64,000 nt of DNA from Candidatus Nanopelagicaceae bacterium (GTDB lineage: Bacteria > Actinomycetota > Actinomycetes > Nanopelagicales > Nanopelagicaceae). The stretch is taken from positions 29,431 to 93,430 of the forward strand of contig VERG01000002.1 of the NCBI GenBank assembly GCA_018882885.1, written 5' to 3'. The notes under the pieces were generated by a model that was not told the DNA's origin, did no database searches, and saw only the letters and a program-made list of their open reading frames with translations. A program made the translations under genes and the position numbers. Shown piece by piece: positions 1 through 9,411 of this stretch. How positions within the stretch are numbered: the stretch's first letter is position 1; each line of letters opens with the position of its first letter.

Positions 1-363
1 ACCAACAAGATGCAAAACCCCGTGAACAGTCAGAAGTTCCAGTTCCTCCTGAAGGCTATGCCCCACCTGAACCGCCTGTCGTGATGCAAACTCAGGACAA
101 AGAATGATGTCTCCGAGCATTCCCGGACCTGATGCCGCTGAATTGGGCCGCAGCTCATCCATAGGAAAAGATAGGACATCGGTAGCGCCTGGCTCATCCA
201 TCCAACGCACATGTAAAGCGCTCATCTCTAACTCATCAACTAGTGAGATGCTCAATTCACACTCGCTGTGCAGCCCAAGTGATTGCATCGCAAACTCTGC
301 GACAGACGCCAGCTTTGACTCAGAACAGTCAATCGCAGTTAGGTTAGTAAGTTCTATATTCAT
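1..363 (-). CDS. ybeY: Endoribonuclease YbeY, C-terminus cut by window edge
   Basis: Minus-strand frame opening with ATG at 363 and running off the left edge. It reads MNIELTNLTAI at the start, then VRWMDEPGATDVLSFPMDE and GDIILCPEFA, and at the edge TVHGVLHLVG, the beginning of the HGxLHLxGYDH zinc motif of YbeY. YbeY is a metal-dependent single-strand endoribonuclease for 16S rRNA 3' maturation and ribosome quality control. About 121 residues are visible, so the last Zn ligand(s) and C-terminus are outside the window. It follows phoH by 42 bp in the same orientation, the usual phoH-ybeY order in Actinobacteria. No strong Shine-Dalgarno is seen, so it is probably read as part of the upstream operon. 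Confidence 0.93.
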   Translation of the reverse strand, partial: MNIELTNLTAIDCSESKLASVAEFAMQSLGLHSECELSISLVDELEMSALHVRWMDEPGATDVLSFPMDELRPNSAASGPGMLGDIILCPEFASRQAVQVGHSLQEELELLTVHGVLHLVG

Positions 364-405
364 TTCGCACTCTATTTCGCAAGCCCAAAAGCATTGCGGA
401 ACGAA

Positions 406-1416
406 TCAGCGATCACTCCTTAGCGAACGAGGTTTGTTTATCCGGCGACCAGTGTGGCTACCTTCGGACAGCGAATCAAATTTGCCATAGGCATCAACAA
501 TCTCGCTGACCAATCGATGACGAACTACATCCTCTGAGGTTAGATCCATAAAGGAGATATCAGATATTCCTTCCAAGATATCTCTGACAATACTTAAACC
601 AGACTCCTGATGTGTTGGTAGATCTATTTGAGTTATATCCCCAGTCACGACCATCTTGGAGCCAAAGCCCAAGCGGGTCAAAAACATTTTCATCTGTTCG
701 GGAGAGGTATTTTGTGCCTCATCCAAAATGATGAAGGAGTCATTCAAAGTACGACCACGCATGTAAGCCAATGGAGCTACCTCAATTGTTCCGGAGGACA
801 TCAACCGCGGAATCGCCTCCGGGTCCAACATGTCATGCAAGGCATCAAACAATGGACGCAGATATGGATCGATTTTTTCATGCAAAGTTCCGGGTAAAAA
901 TCCGAGACGCTCTCCCGCTTCAACCGCGGGTCTGGTCAAAATAATTCTATTTATTTGCTTTGATTGCAGAGCTTGAACCGCTTTTGCCATTGCTAAATAG
1001 GTTTTGCCGGTACCGGCAGGACCTATTCCAAATGTGACGGTGTGTTTATCAATTGCATCCACGTAACGTTTTTGATTCGCGGTCTTTGGCCTAATTGTTT
1101 TTCCGCGATTGCTCAAAATGTTCAAAGTTAAAACTTCCGCTGGAGACTCATTGCCTCCTTGCACCATTGCAATCGAGCGCCGCACCGCATCATCACTTAA
1201 AGACTGACCTGAGCGCACAACGGTTAAAAAGTTGTGCATCAATTTCTTGACCCGTTCTGTGCCTTCAGCGCTACCCCGCACAATTACCTCATTACCTCGA
1301 ACTGTGATGGCTATATCGGGAAAGGCATTCTCCAGAGCGCGAATGTATGAATCGTTTGGCCCAGTTAAGGCAACACTAGAAATATCGCCGGGCAGAGTAA
1401 GAACTATGCGATCCAT
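406..1416 (-). CDS. phoH: PhoH-family ATPase
   Basis: 336 residues. An N-terminal KH-like region (about 1-100, with ITVRGNEVIVRGSAE) precedes a PhoH P-loop ATPase domain: Walker A GIGPAGTGKTYLA near residue 132 and Walker B-like FIILDEAQNTSPEQMK near 228, plus the family strings LTRPAVEAGERLGFLPG and VTGDITQIDLP. PhoH is a cytoplasmic ATPase related to helicase superfamily 1 and linked by gene neighbourhood to YbeY and RNA metabolism. Its exact reaction is not settled. It lies between the HIT gene (10 bp upstream) and ybeY (42 bp downstream). Length and motifs are complete. Confidence 0.95.
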   Translation of the reverse strand: MDRIVLTLPGDISSVALTGPNDSYIRALENAFPDIAITVRGNEVIVRGSAEGTERVKKLMHNFLTVVRSGQSLSDDAVRRSIAMVQGGNESPAEVLTLNILSNRGKTIRPKTANQKRYVDAIDKHTVTFGIGPAGTGKTYLAMAKAVQALQSKQINRIILTRPAVEAGERLGFLPGTLHEKIDPYLRPLFDALHDMLDPEAIPRLMSSGTIEVAPLAYMRGRTLNDSFIILDEAQNTSPEQMKMFLTRLGFGSKMVVTGDITQIDLPTHQESGLSIVRDILEGISDISFMDLTSEDVVRHRLVSEIVDAYGKFDSLSEGSHTGRRINKPRSLRSDR

Positions 1417-1426
1417 TAGCCCAATT

Positions 1427-1762
1427 CTAGCCAGGTGGCCATTGCAGCGCTCGTCCGCCTAAAAGGTGTAAGTGAGCGTGAAAAACGCTCTGCCCTGCAG
1501 CTGCTCCTGTATTGAATACGGTGCGGTAACCCTCTAAAGAATTCTCCAACGAAAGCTGATGTGCCAGTTTGAATAGTTCTGAAACAGTCTCTGGTTCCTT
1601 GCTAGATAACTCTGCAACATTTTCATAATGTGATTTTGGAATTACTAAAATATGAACCGGGGCCTGCGGATTAATATCATTGAAAGCTAAAGCCCTTTCA
1701 CTTTCCAAAAGTTTCGCAGCTGGGATATCCCCTCTAGTTATTGCGCAAAAAAGACAATCCAT
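1427..1762 (-). CDS. HIT-family hydrolase (HinT-like)
   Basis: 111 residues, the size of bacterial HinT proteins. The histidine triad is near the C-terminus as FHAHLHLLGG (residues about 95-104), and the N-terminus MDCLFCAITRGDIPAAKLLE is the typical metal-binding CxFC start. Members hydrolyse AMP-lysine or other nucleoside phosphoramidates in the cytoplasm; the physiological substrate is usually unknown. It sits between rsmE (9 bp upstream) and phoH, an arrangement seen in several actinobacterial genomes, so it is probably translated from the hrcA-dnaJ-rsmE transcript. No key residue appears to be missing. Confidence 0.93.
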   Translation of the reverse strand: MDCLFCAITRGDIPAAKLLESERALAFNDINPQAPVHILVIPKSHYENVAELSSKEPETVSELFKLAHQLSLENSLEGYRTVFNTGAAAGQSVFHAHLHLLGGRALQWPPG

Positions 1763-1771
1763 AGGGCATCT

Positions 1772-2488
1772 CTACCAGATTCTTAACCCGGTTTGAACCG
1801 CCGCCAAAGCTGCAGCGCCGGCATGAGCGGAACGAAATACCGGCTGACCCATTGCTACCTCTATAGCACCAGAGGCTTTGAAAGCACTCAACTCGGTTTC
1901 CGAAATGCCACCTTCCGGGCCGATAATCATTAGGAGAGAAGATGGCGACTTATCCTGTAAAACTTGGGAAAGTTTTCTCTCACCTGACTCATGGAAAATA
2001 AGTGAAATATTAAAATTGCTTAGTTCAGAAACAACATCATTAGTGCTGTGAATATTTGATATCTCGGGGATCCAACTTCTCCTTGATTGCTTTGTTGCCT
2101 CTTTAGACCAACTCCGCCACTTTTCTAAAGCATCATCCTTCCATTGCCCAACACAGCGCTGCGCGCTCCAGGGAATAATTTGATTTACGCCAGCCTCGGT
2201 AAGCAGCTCGATAGTTTCTCTAGCTCTATCCCCCTTAGTCAACGCCTGCACAACTGTTAGCTTTACTAAAGAATTTTCCTCGAATCGATAACTCTTTATT
2301 TCAATTGCGATAGTTTTTCGGGTAACACCAATAACCAGCGCATCGGCTCTTGCACCCCTGCCATCGGTTACTGAAATCAACTCTCCCTCTTTAATGCGCA
2401 AAGCTGAGATAGCGTGCTTTGCCTCATCTCCATCTATCTCAAGTGATCCGGAGTTAGGAAGATTCTCAACTAGAAAAAGTGGCAGCAT
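1772..2488 (-). CDS. rsmE: 16S rRNA (uracil1498-N3)-methyltransferase RsmE
   Basis: 238 residues with the SPOUT-class RsmE signature. An N-terminal PUA-like part (EIDGDEAKHAISALRIKEG) is followed by the knotted SAM-binding end LLMIIGPEGGISETELSAF and MGQPVFRSAHAGAAAL. The enzyme methylates N3 of U1498 in 16S rRNA in the 30S subunit. Its ATG overlaps the stop of dnaJ (TAATG), which indicates translational coupling. The dnaJ-rsmE pair is standard in Actinobacteria and Firmicutes. Motifs are intact and the length is usual. Confidence 0.95.
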   Translation of the reverse strand: MLPLFLVENLPNSGSLEIDGDEAKHAISALRIKEGELISVTDGRGARADALVIGVTRKTIAIEIKSYRFEENSLVKLTVVQALTKGDRARETIELLTEAGVNQIIPWSAQRCVGQWKDDALEKWRSWSKEATKQSRRSWIPEISNIHSTNDVVSELSNFNISLIFHESGERKLSQVLQDKSPSSLLMIIGPEGGISETELSAFKASGAIEVAMGQPVFRSAHAGAAALAAVQTGLRIW

Positions 2489-3597
2489 TAGCCTTTAAAC
2501 GCATCTCTAAATTTGCCGAAAATTCCACCCTCGGAGCTTTTTTTAACCTGAGTGGATTTTGAATTATCGCCACGTTCATCTGCGAACTGCCGCAACAACT
2601 CCTCCTGTTTCTTGGAGAGTTTGGTCGGGATCTCCACATTTATATGGGCGAACAAATCACCTCTGCCGCCACCACGTAGTTTGGTCATGCCCTTTCCTTT
2701 TATCGGAATTACATGCCCGCTTTGTGTGCCAGCCTTAATCTCGATCTCAATCTCACCATCGAGAGATTCAACATTCATTTTGGTACCCAAAGCCGCAGCG
2801 GTCATCGGGGTTGAAACTGAAAGATGTAAATCATCACCCTCTCGTACCAGGAACTCATGCTCTTCAACAATAATCTCTACATATAAATCACCAGCTGGTC
2901 CACCGCCAGCTCCAACCTCGCCTTGTCCAGAAAGTTGCATACGATTTCCAGTTTCAACCCCGGCAGGAATCTTTACATCGATAGTTCGTCTGGCTCTGAC
3001 ACGGCCATCACCGGAACACTCGCTACAAACCGAAGGAATTACAGTTCCGAACCCCTGACAACTGGCGCACGGTCTCGAGGTCATTACCTGTCCGATAAAA
3101 GATCTTGTAACCTGTTGAATCTCACCACGACCTCGACAAATATCGCAGGTTTTTGGAGAGGTGCCAGGAGCGCAGCCATCACCCCCACATTTAGTGCAGA
3201 TAACAGCGGTTTCGACACCAATCTCTCTATCTGTTCCAAAGCATGCTTCATGTAAATCAATTGTGGTTCTAATTAACGCATCTTGACCTTGCCGCATTCT
3301 TGGCCTTGGACCACGAGGCGAGCCGCCACCACCGAAAAACGCATCCATGATGTCGCTGAATCCACCAAAGCCACCACCAAAACCGCCGAAATTGTCTCCG
3401 CCGCGATCGTAACTACTTCTCTTTTGGGGATCACTTAAAACTTCATAAGCCGCGGTAATCTCTTTAAAACGCTCCTGAGCTTTGGGGTCAGGGTTAACAT
3501 CAGGATGCATCTCTCGCGCCAGCTTGCGATACACCTTCTTTATCTCATCAGCTGAAGCGTTGCGATCTACTCCGAGGGTTTGATAGTGATCGCTCAT
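2488..3597 (-). CDS. dnaJ: Molecular chaperone DnaJ
   Basis: 369 residues. J domain at the N-terminus with the HPD motif ([10 protein letters not shown]), a Gly/Phe-rich linker ([20 protein letters not shown], about 70-92), then four CxxCxGxG zinc modules between about 134 and 200 ([32 protein letters not shown]), then the C-terminal substrate-binding domains. It stimulates the DnaK ATPase and delivers unfolded substrates. It starts four bases inside the end of hrcA (ATGA overlap) and ends on the rsmE start. Being downstream of hrcA rather than beside dnaK-grpE, it is the DnaJ2-type copy found in actinobacteria. Confidence 0.97.
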   Translation of the reverse strand: MSDHYQTLGVDRNASADEIKKVYRKLAREMHPDVNPDPKAQERFKEITAAYEVLSDPQKRSSYDRGGDNFGGFGGGFGGFSDIMDAFFGGGGSPRGPRPRMRQGQDALIRTTIDLHEACFGTDREIGVETAVICTKCGGDGCAPGTSPKTCDICRGRGEIQQVTRSFIGQVMTSRPCASCQGFGTVIPSVCSECSGDGRVRARRTIDVKIPAGVETGNRMQLSGQGEVGAGGGPAGDLYVEIIVEEHEFLVREGDDLHLSVSTPMTAAALGTKMNVESLDGEIEIEIKAGTQSGHVIPIKGKGMTKLRGGGRGDLFAHINVEIPTKLSKKQEELLRQFADERGDNSKSTQVKKSSEGGIFGKFRDAFKG

Positions 3598-4634
3598 GAT
3601 TGATTATCCGTTAGGAATCGCCCAACATATCTAGCGACCGCATTCACTGCGGACATTGAGGATGAGTAATCCATTCGAGTTGGACCGATAATTCCCAGTC
3701 CACCCAGAGATGAGCTATTCAGTGAAGAGCCATCAAATCCATACCCCATACTTACCAAACTCGTTTTTTTCAAAACTGATTCATTTTGCTCTTCACCAAT
3801 TCGCACCCGCATGGTGTCGCCGGCATCGCTTAGCAAACGCAATAAAACCACCTGCTCTTCAAGCGCTTCGAGAATTCCATGAATCTCAACCGATGACTCT
3901 CCAGTAGACCGAGCCAAGTTAGCGGTTCCCGCCAAAACCACTTTCTCTTCAGGTCTTTCGATAGCCATTTCAATCAAATTGGAGATTATTAGTGCAGTTG
4001 AGGTTCTCTCATTTCTTCCAAATGCAGAGAGAATTCCCTCTAATTGCGGAGCAACATCTGACATTGATTTTCCAGTAACGGCAAGATTTAATCTGGTGCG
4101 TAAATCACTTAATAACGCCTCGCTCAAATCATAAGGCAGCTCTAAAACACGTTGCTCAACTCGTCCAGTATTGGTGATTAGAACCATCATCAACCTAGAA
4201 GGGGTGAGTTGCACAAGTTCGATGTGTTTGACCCGCGATCTAGTTAAAGAAGGGTATTGCACAACTGCAACCTGCTTTGTCACCTGAGCCAATAAGCGAA
4301 CGGTGCGCATAACAATGTCATCTAAGTCATTGGCGCCCTCTAAAAAGGTTTCAATCGCTCGGCGTTCTGCTTTTGATAACGGTTTTACGGTTGCAATCTT
4401 GTCCACAAAAAGGCGATATCCCTTATCGGTGGGGATTCGGCCGGCGCTGGTGTGTGGCTGAGTAATTAAGCCGGCATCCTCCAAGATGGACATCTCATTT
4501 CGGATTGTGGCTGGAGAAATTCCCAATCCATGGCGCTGAGAGATCGCTTTGGAACCTACCGGTTCTTCAGTTGCGACATACTCTTCAACAATTGCGCGCA
4601 GGATTTCTAGTTGACGGGTTTCCATTTTTATCAA
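3594..4634 (-). CDS. hrcA: Heat-inducible transcription repressor HrcA
   Basis: 346 residues. The N-terminal winged helix reads [26 protein letters not shown] and [36 protein letters not shown], diagnostic of HrcA. The C-terminal part is the GAF-like dimerisation domain ending [21 protein letters not shown]. HrcA represses chaperone operons by binding CIRCE inverted repeats. No CIRCE sequence was found near hrcA, so its targets (for example groES-groEL) are presumably elsewhere. The fourth residue is another Met (MIKMETRQ), so translation may begin 9 bp later. It overlaps dnaJ by 4 bp. Confidence 0.96.
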   Translation of the reverse strand: MIKMETRQLEILRAIVEEYVATEEPVGSKAISQRHGLGISPATIRNEMSILEDAGLITQPHTSAGRIPTDKGYRLFVDKIATVKPLSKAERRAIETFLEGANDLDDIVMRTVRLLAQVTKQVAVVQYPSLTRSRVKHIELVQLTPSRLMMVLITNTGRVEQRVLELPYDLSEALLSDLRTRLNLAVTGKSMSDVAPQLEGILSAFGRNERTSTALIISNLIEMAIERPEEKVVLAGTANLARSTGESSVEIHGILEALEEQVVLLRLLSDAGDTMRVRIGEEQNESVLKKTSLVSMGYGFDGSSLNSSSLGGLGIIGPTRMDYSSSMSAVNAVARYVGRFLTDNQS

Positions 4635-4637
4635 GCT

Positions 4638-4982
4638 CTAGATGGTTGCGATTCCAATAGTGGAGAGAATTATTAACAGCATGGCTGGAAACGCTGTGCG
4701 GGCCTTGTTAGCTTTGAAGTGATAAAAAATGGCTCCTGCCATTATGAACCAAACAATCACAAATCCATACAACTCTAAATCTGTATTTTTTAGAGCAAAG
4801 CCGATGAAAAGCGAGCAGGAAGCCAGGATCTCAAAGATTCCCACTAATCTTGCCAATCCATCTGGAAAGCCGACATCTCTAGTACCTGACAAGCCGGCGT
4901 TGCTGCCGCTGGCTTTAGATAATCCAGCAAAGAGAAAAGCCACCGCTAAAAAAAGCGTAATTACAGTGTGAAGTGTGGACAT
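4638..4982 (-). CDS. DoxX-like small membrane protein
   Basis: 114 residues if started at ATG 4982 (STLHTVITLFLAVAFLFAGLSK), which avoids overlap with hemW; a longer reading to 5030 would add a Cys-rich extension that looks unlikely. Four hydrophobic segments are visible (about 4-20, 43-62, 68-88, 97-113), and the first segment with GLSKASG resembles DoxX-like/DoxD families. The function is unknown; the family comprises inner-membrane proteins sometimes linked with thiol or redox metabolism. It lies between hemW and hrcA on one transcript, an insertion into the usual hemW-hrcA pair. Confidence 0.72.
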   Translation of the reverse strand: MSTLHTVITLFLAVAFLFAGLSKASGSNAGLSGTRDVGFPDGLARLVGIFEILASCSLFIGFALKNTDLELYGFVIVWFIMAGAIFYHFKANKARTAFPAMLLIILSTIGIATI

Positions 4983-4995
4983 GGGCGCAAATTTA

Positions 4996-6171
4996 CTACA
5001 TGACCAGGGTACGCACGATTCGATCCGCAATTAAGCGGCCAGACTGGGTCAAAGTTAACTTTCCATCACGCCAACTCTGCTCATCTAAATACCCGGTCGT
5101 TAAATACTCCCTGCAGTTCTCAATTTGTTTGTTATTTAATCGATCCAGCGGGATTCCCTCTCGTCTTCTAATCTGCAACATGATGAATTCATCTGCAAGG
5201 TTCTCCTCGGTTAATTCTTCTTCATTTAGTGCAGGCAAAACTCCCTCAGAAACTTTTTGAATATAAGTATTTGGATGTTTCACATTCCACCATCTCTTGT
5301 TATCCAAATAGGAATGTGCGCCTGGGCCGACCCCCCACCAATATGAACCATCCCAGTATGCAATGTTGTGTTTACAGCTTCCGCCAGACCGGCTCCAATT
5401 GCTTAATTCATACCAATCAAAACCCGCCGCTATAAATTGATCATCGGCATACCGGTATTTTTCAGCGGTCTCATCCTCGGGCGGCAACTCTAACTCCCCC
5501 CTAGAAATCTGAGCCGCTAGCTTTGTTCCCTTTTCAACAATTAAGGCATAAGCGCTGATGTGATCAATCGGTATTGAAAGCGCAGCTTCAACTGAAATTC
5601 GCCAATCGTCAAAACTTTCTTTTGGCGCACCGTAAATTAAATCAACACTGACATGTTCAAAGCCTGCAGCTCTGGCTTTACCTACAGCGGTAGAAACATT
5701 CTCTGGATTGTGGGTTCGATCTAACACCTGCAACACGTGCGGAACCGCAGACTGCATTCCCATAGAGATGCGATTGGCACCTGCCGTACGCATCTCAGAC
5801 AAGAACTCCGAAGTTACCGAATCTGGATTGACCTCAATAGTTATCTCAGCATCAGGTAGAAGTGAAAACCTGCTGCGGATCTCAGCAATTATCGAGGCTA
5901 ATTCCTGAGCTGGCATTAAAGAAGGTGTGCCACCGCCGAAGAAGATGCTTGGGACATGGGCCTCTCCCACAACTTTGTGGGCCATGCCGATCTCCGCAAG
6001 TGCTGCAGATATGTAATTGCTGGAGACTGATAAAAGATCTGGCCCTTTTAATTCGGCCGGCGTATAGGTATTGAAGTCGCAGTAACCACAGCGCTTTATG
6101 CAGTAAGGAATATGAACATAAAACGAGAGCCTGCGGCTCACCTTACTTTTTAACCTTTCCACTTTCGGCAT
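4996..6171 (-). CDS. hemW: Heme chaperone / radical-SAM HemW
   Basis: Radical SAM protein with the [4Fe-4S] motif CIKRCGYC in [20 protein letters not shown], followed by [35 protein letters not shown] and [17 protein letters not shown], all typical of HemW (formerly HemN-like). HemW binds heme and is thought to insert it into respiratory proteins; it lacks coproporphyrinogen III oxidase activity. The start is uncertain. ATG 6171 (PKVERLKSK) overlaps lepA by 29 bp, a GTG at 6141 (SRRLSFYV) lies just after the lepA stop, and a TTG would reach 6219. About 391 residues with the chosen start. Confidence 0.9.
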   Translation of the reverse strand: MPKVERLKSKVSRRLSFYVHIPYCIKRCGYCDFNTYTPAELKGPDLLSVSSNYISAALAEIGMAHKVVGEAHVPSIFFGGGTPSLMPAQELASIIAEIRSRFSLLPDAEITIEVNPDSVTSEFLSEMRTAGANRISMGMQSAVPHVLQVLDRTHNPENVSTAVGKARAAGFEHVSVDLIYGAPKESFDDWRISVEAALSIPIDHISAYALIVEKGTKLAAQISRGELELPPEDETAEKYRYADDQFIAAGFDWYELSNWSRSGGSCKHNIAYWDGSYWWGVGPGAHSYLDNKRWWNVKHPNTYIQKVSEGVLPALNEEELTEENLADEFIMLQIRRREGIPLDRLNNKQIENCREYLTTGYLDEQSWRDGKLTLTQSGRLIADRIVRTLVM

Positions 6172-8011
6172 CTGCATTAGTTGATAGTGCAGCGATGAAT
6201 GCCTCCTGAGGAACCTCAACCCTACCCACCATCTTCATGCGCTTTTTACCTTCCTTCTGCTTCTCCAGAAGTTTGCGCTTTCGAGTGATGTCACCACCGT
6301 AACATTTTGCCAAAACATCTTTTCGAATCGCACGAATATTTTCTCGGGCGATGATTTTTGCTCCAATCGCAGCCTGAATTGGAACTTCGAACTGTTGTCT
6401 TGGGATCAACTCGCGAAGCTTGGTTGTCATCATCACGCCGTATGGATACGCCTTGTCGCGGTGCACAATTGAGCTAAAGGCATCAACTGTGTCTCCTTGC
6501 AACAAGATATCAACCTTTACTAAGTCACCTTCAGCTTCGCCAATTGGTTCGTAATCCAAAGATGCATAACCTTTAGTGCGAGATTTCAGCTGATCAAAGA
6601 AATCAAAAACAATCTCTGCCAAAGGTAATGTGTAACGAATCTCAACACGATCCTCAGAGAGATAATCCATGCCATTTAGAGTTCCACGCCGCTGTTGGCA
6701 CAACTCCATAATCGTTCCAATAAAATCGCTGGGCGAAAGAATTGTCGCACGCACAATTGGTTCTAGAACCTTCTCAACTTTTCCACTTGGATACTCACTT
6801 GGATTTGTTACGACCAGTTCCTGACCGCCCTCTGTGGTAACCCGATAAACCACGTTTGGCGCGGTTGAAATTAAGGTTAAATTGAACTCTCTCTCAAGAC
6901 GTTCACGAACAATTTCCATATGTAGAAGACCAAGAAATCCGCAACGGAAACCAAAACCTAAAGCTGCTGAGGTCTCTGGTTCATAAACCAGAGCCGCATC
7001 ATTTAACTGCAACTTGTCCAGCGCATCGCGCAACATTGGATACTCATCTCCATCAATTGGGTAGAGACCGGAGAAGACCATTGGTTTTGGATCTTTGTAA
7101 CCGGAGAGCGCTTCAGTGGCTGGCTTATGAAATGTTGTAACAGTGTCTCCAACGCGGGATAGACGTACATCTTTAACGCCAGTAATTAGATAACCCACCT
7201 CGCCAACACCCAAGCCCTTGCTTGATACTGGTTCCGGAGAGATAACTCCAATATCCAAAAGCTCATGCTTCACACCAGTAGAAAACATTTGAATCTGTTC
7301 TCTAGGTGATAAATGGCCATCTACAACTCTTACATAGGTAACAACGCCGCGATAAGTGTCGTAAACCGAGTCGAAGATAAGTGCGCGTGCCGGCCCCTCT
7401 GGTTTTCCCTTTGGAGCTGGAATCTGGGCAACAATTTGATCCAACAACTCTTCCACACCTGCACCGGTCTTGCCGGAAACTCGAAGGCAATCCTCTGGCT
7501 TACAACCAACTAATTTAGAGAGCTCCAAGGCAAACTTCTCTGGTTGCGCGGCCGGTAAATCAATCTTATTTAGAACTGGAATGATGGTTAAATCATTTTC
7601 CATTGCAAGATATAAGTTGGCCAGAGTTTGCGCTTCAATCCCTTGTGCGCAATCAACAAGAAGAATTGCACCCTCACACGCAGCTAAAGAACGAGAAACT
7701 TCATAAGTGAAATCCACATGGCCTGGAGTATCAATCATGTTAAGGATGTACTCCTTGCCATCGATCCCAGATTTCCATGGCAAACGAACCGCTTGACTTT
7801 TAATGGTAATGCCGCGCTCGCGCTCGATATCCATTCGATCTAGATACTGCGCTCGCATATTGCGCGCCTCGACAACCTCGGTAATTCCCAGCATGCGATC
7901 GGCCAAAGTAGATTTACCGTGATCGATGTGCGCAATGATGCAGAAATTTCGAATCTGCTCCGGATTTGTGGCAGCGGGTTGCGGCGCTTTACTTAAAGGA
8001 ATTGCAGGCAT
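6143..8011 (-). CDS. lepA: Elongation factor 4 (LepA)
   Basis: 622 residues. The translational GTPase G domain carries [16 protein letters not shown] (G1), DTPGHVDF (G3) and NKIDLPAA (G4). The EF4-specific C-terminal half includes [24 protein letters not shown] and the tail [25 protein letters not shown]. LepA/EF4 acts on ribosomes, proposed to back-translocate or assist 30S biogenesis. It follows rpsT by 36 bp, the conserved rpsT-lepA order. The first 17 residues before the G domain are slightly extended, as in other actinobacteria. Confidence 0.97.
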   Translation of the reverse strand: MPAIPLSKAPQPAATNPEQIRNFCIIAHIDHGKSTLADRMLGITEVVEARNMRAQYLDRMDIERERGITIKSQAVRLPWKSGIDGKEYILNMIDTPGHVDFTYEVSRSLAACEGAILLVDCAQGIEAQTLANLYLAMENDLTIIPVLNKIDLPAAQPEKFALELSKLVGCKPEDCLRVSGKTGAGVEELLDQIVAQIPAPKGKPEGPARALIFDSVYDTYRGVVTYVRVVDGHLSPREQIQMFSTGVKHELLDIGVISPEPVSSKGLGVGEVGYLITGVKDVRLSRVGDTVTTFHKPATEALSGYKDPKPMVFSGLYPIDGDEYPMLRDALDKLQLNDAALVYEPETSAALGFGFRCGFLGLLHMEIVRERLEREFNLTLISTAPNVVYRVTTEGGQELVVTNPSEYPSGKVEKVLEPIVRATILSPSDFIGTIMELCQQRRGTLNGMDYLSEDRVEIRYTLPLAEIVFDFFDQLKSRTKGYASLDYEPIGEAEGDLVKVDILLQGDTVDAFSSIVHRDKAYPYGVMMTTKLRELIPRQQFEVPIQAAIGAKIIARENIRAIRKDVLAKCYGGDITRKRKLLEKQKEGKKRMKMVGRVEVPQEAFIAALSTNADAESGKVKK

Positions 8012-8047
8012 TAGCGCTCGCCTACTAAGTTATTTTTGTCGGGGTGA

Positions 8048-8317
8048 TTAACGAACGCCAGCTTTGTGAGCTGACTTTGCCATCGCTGACTTCTTGTTAG
8101 CAGCTTGGTTGGCATGGATAACACCCTTTGAAACCGCAACATCTAATTCGCGGGTTGCGGCGCTTAGCTCGGTAGCAATCGCCTTTGAATCACCAGATGC
8201 AACAGCATCACGGAAGCGACGGATCGCGGTCTTGAAAGATGAGCGAACTGACTTGTTGCGCAGGCGCGCCTTCTCATTGGTCTTGATTCGCTTGATCTGA
8301 GACTTGATATTTGCCAC
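8048..8317 (-). CDS. rpsT: 30S ribosomal protein S20
   Basis: 89 residues, Lys/Arg-rich: [26 protein letters not shown] at the start and [24 protein letters not shown] at the end, the bS20 signature. Primary 16S rRNA-binding protein of the 30S body. The start codon is GTG at 8317, preceded by GGAAGG about ten bases upstream. It probably opens the transcript that continues into lepA-hemW-hrcA-dnaJ. S20 is often autoregulated; the upstream region contains paired inverted repeats (8398-8422) that may belong to its leader or to the holA 3' end. Confidence 0.97.
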   Translation of the reverse strand: MANIKSQIKRIKTNEKARLRNKSVRSSFKTAIRRFRDAVASGDSKAIATELSAATRELDVAVSKGVIHANQAANKKSAMAKSAHKAGVR

Positions 8318-8397
8318 GAACGTATTGCCTTCCAGTTAATAAATCGGTGATGCTTAGGAGTAATTGAGCGCCGAAGGGTATCAGTCGACCGCGATGG

Positions 8398-8422
8398 GGC
8401 TCAAACTGAGCCTGTTCAGGCT
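8398..8422. repeat. Two overlapping, mutually exclusive inverted repeats upstream of rpsT
   Basis: GGCTCA-AAC-TGAGCC (8398-8412) and AGCCTG-TT-CAGGCT (8409-8422) share the AGCC bases, so only one hairpin can form at a time. They lie in the 130-bp gap between holA (ends 8449) and rpsT (starts 8317). No T-run follows on the minus strand, so a standard terminator is not supported. They could be a processing/stability element or part of an rpsT leader. Confidence 0.4.
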
Positions 8423-8448
8423 GACCAAGGCATCCCGCAGGCTCTGGA

Positions 8449-9411
8449 CTATCTATGGTTTTGAGCGACTTGATTGGCGATAGCCATCACGGTGCGCTCC
8501 AGGGCAAATATCGGATCGGCCTCCGCACCCTTTATGGCGACATCCGCGCGGGATAGCTCCCGAGTCGAGTACGCGATTAGTGAGGGTGACCATTTTGCTA
8601 ACTGGCGACGGGCTTTATCTATCTGCCACGGAGCAAGCCCAAGGCTGCCGGCTAACTGGAAAGCATTGACGTTTCGAGGCGCGCCAGAGACCTTCGCTAA
8701 AGTTCGAATCGAAGAGGTTAATGCGGAGACAATCATTACGGGATCTGTTCCAGTTTCAAGTGCATTGCGAAGCGCGATCAATGCCGCCTTTGGATTTCCA
8801 GAAAGAGTCGCATCAGCAACATCAAATCCAGTTGCTTCTACCCGACCTTGGTAATACTTAGCGATATCAGTTTCATCAATAACCGCTTTTCCAGCGTTGG
8901 TGTCAAAAGAAATCTGGCTGCAAGCCGCAGCTAACTCTCGAGTATCACTTCCCGTCGCTTCAACAAGTGCCGTGATGCCTGCCGCAGATATCTTTCGACC
9001 ATTTCTAGCAAACTCTTCTCTAACAAAACTTTCCTTATCGGCCGCCTTCTTCATCGGTTCGCAAGGAATTAATTCCGGTTTTAACTTCTTAATCTTTTCT
9101 AACAGCGCCTTGCCCTTGATCCCACCTTTGTGGAGAAAAACTAAATGTAGATTGGGCTCGATATGAGCAAATTGTTGTTCTATCTCTTCCTGTACCTCAG
9201 ATGCGACATCCTGCAAATCTCTAACAACTACAACCCGCTGATCAGCAAAGAGTGAAGGTGCAACAGTCTCGGCATATTTTCCTAAATCTAATTGAGTACC
9301 ATCCAAAACAGTTTTCTCAAAACCAGATCGTTGCTCCAAAATTTGAGATAGAGCGCGATCGGCCAGTACCGCTTCGCCACCGAGAATAAGAACAACCTGA
9401 GCTAACGCCAT
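8449..9411 (-). CDS. holA: DNA polymerase III subunit delta
   Basis: About 320 residues from ATG 9411 (ALAQVVLILGGEAVLADRALSQIL). Sequence features of HolA: the VLILGGEAVLADRA start, VVVVRDLQ, LVFLHKGGIKGKALLEKI, and AAGITALVEATGSDTRELAAACSQISF in the middle domain, with a helical C-terminus. Delta opens the beta sliding clamp as part of the clamp-loader complex. It overlaps the end of comEC by 10 bp, the conserved comEC-holA-rpsT order. A GTG at 9426 would give a five-residue longer N-terminus. Confidence 0.9.
   Translation of the reverse strand: MALAQVVLILGGEAVLADRALSQILEQRSGFEKTVLDGTQLDLGKYAETVAPSLFADQRVVVVRDLQDVASEVQEEIEQQFAHIEPNLHLVFLHKGGIKGKALLEKIKKLKPELIPCEPMKKAADKESFVREEFARNGRKISAAGITALVEATGSDTRELAAACSQISFDTNAGKAVIDETDIAKYYQGRVEATGFDVADATLSGNPKAALIALRNALETGTDPVMIVSALTSSIRTLAKVSGAPRNVNAFQLAGSLGLAPWQIDKARRQLAKWSPSLIAYSTRELSRADVAIKGAEADPIFALERTVMAIANQVAQNHR

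Noticed and set aside
4620..5000. CIRCE operator expected near hrcA
   Set aside because: No TTAGCACTC/GAGTGCTAA inverted repeat was found around hrcA or dnaJ; hrcA is inside an operon.
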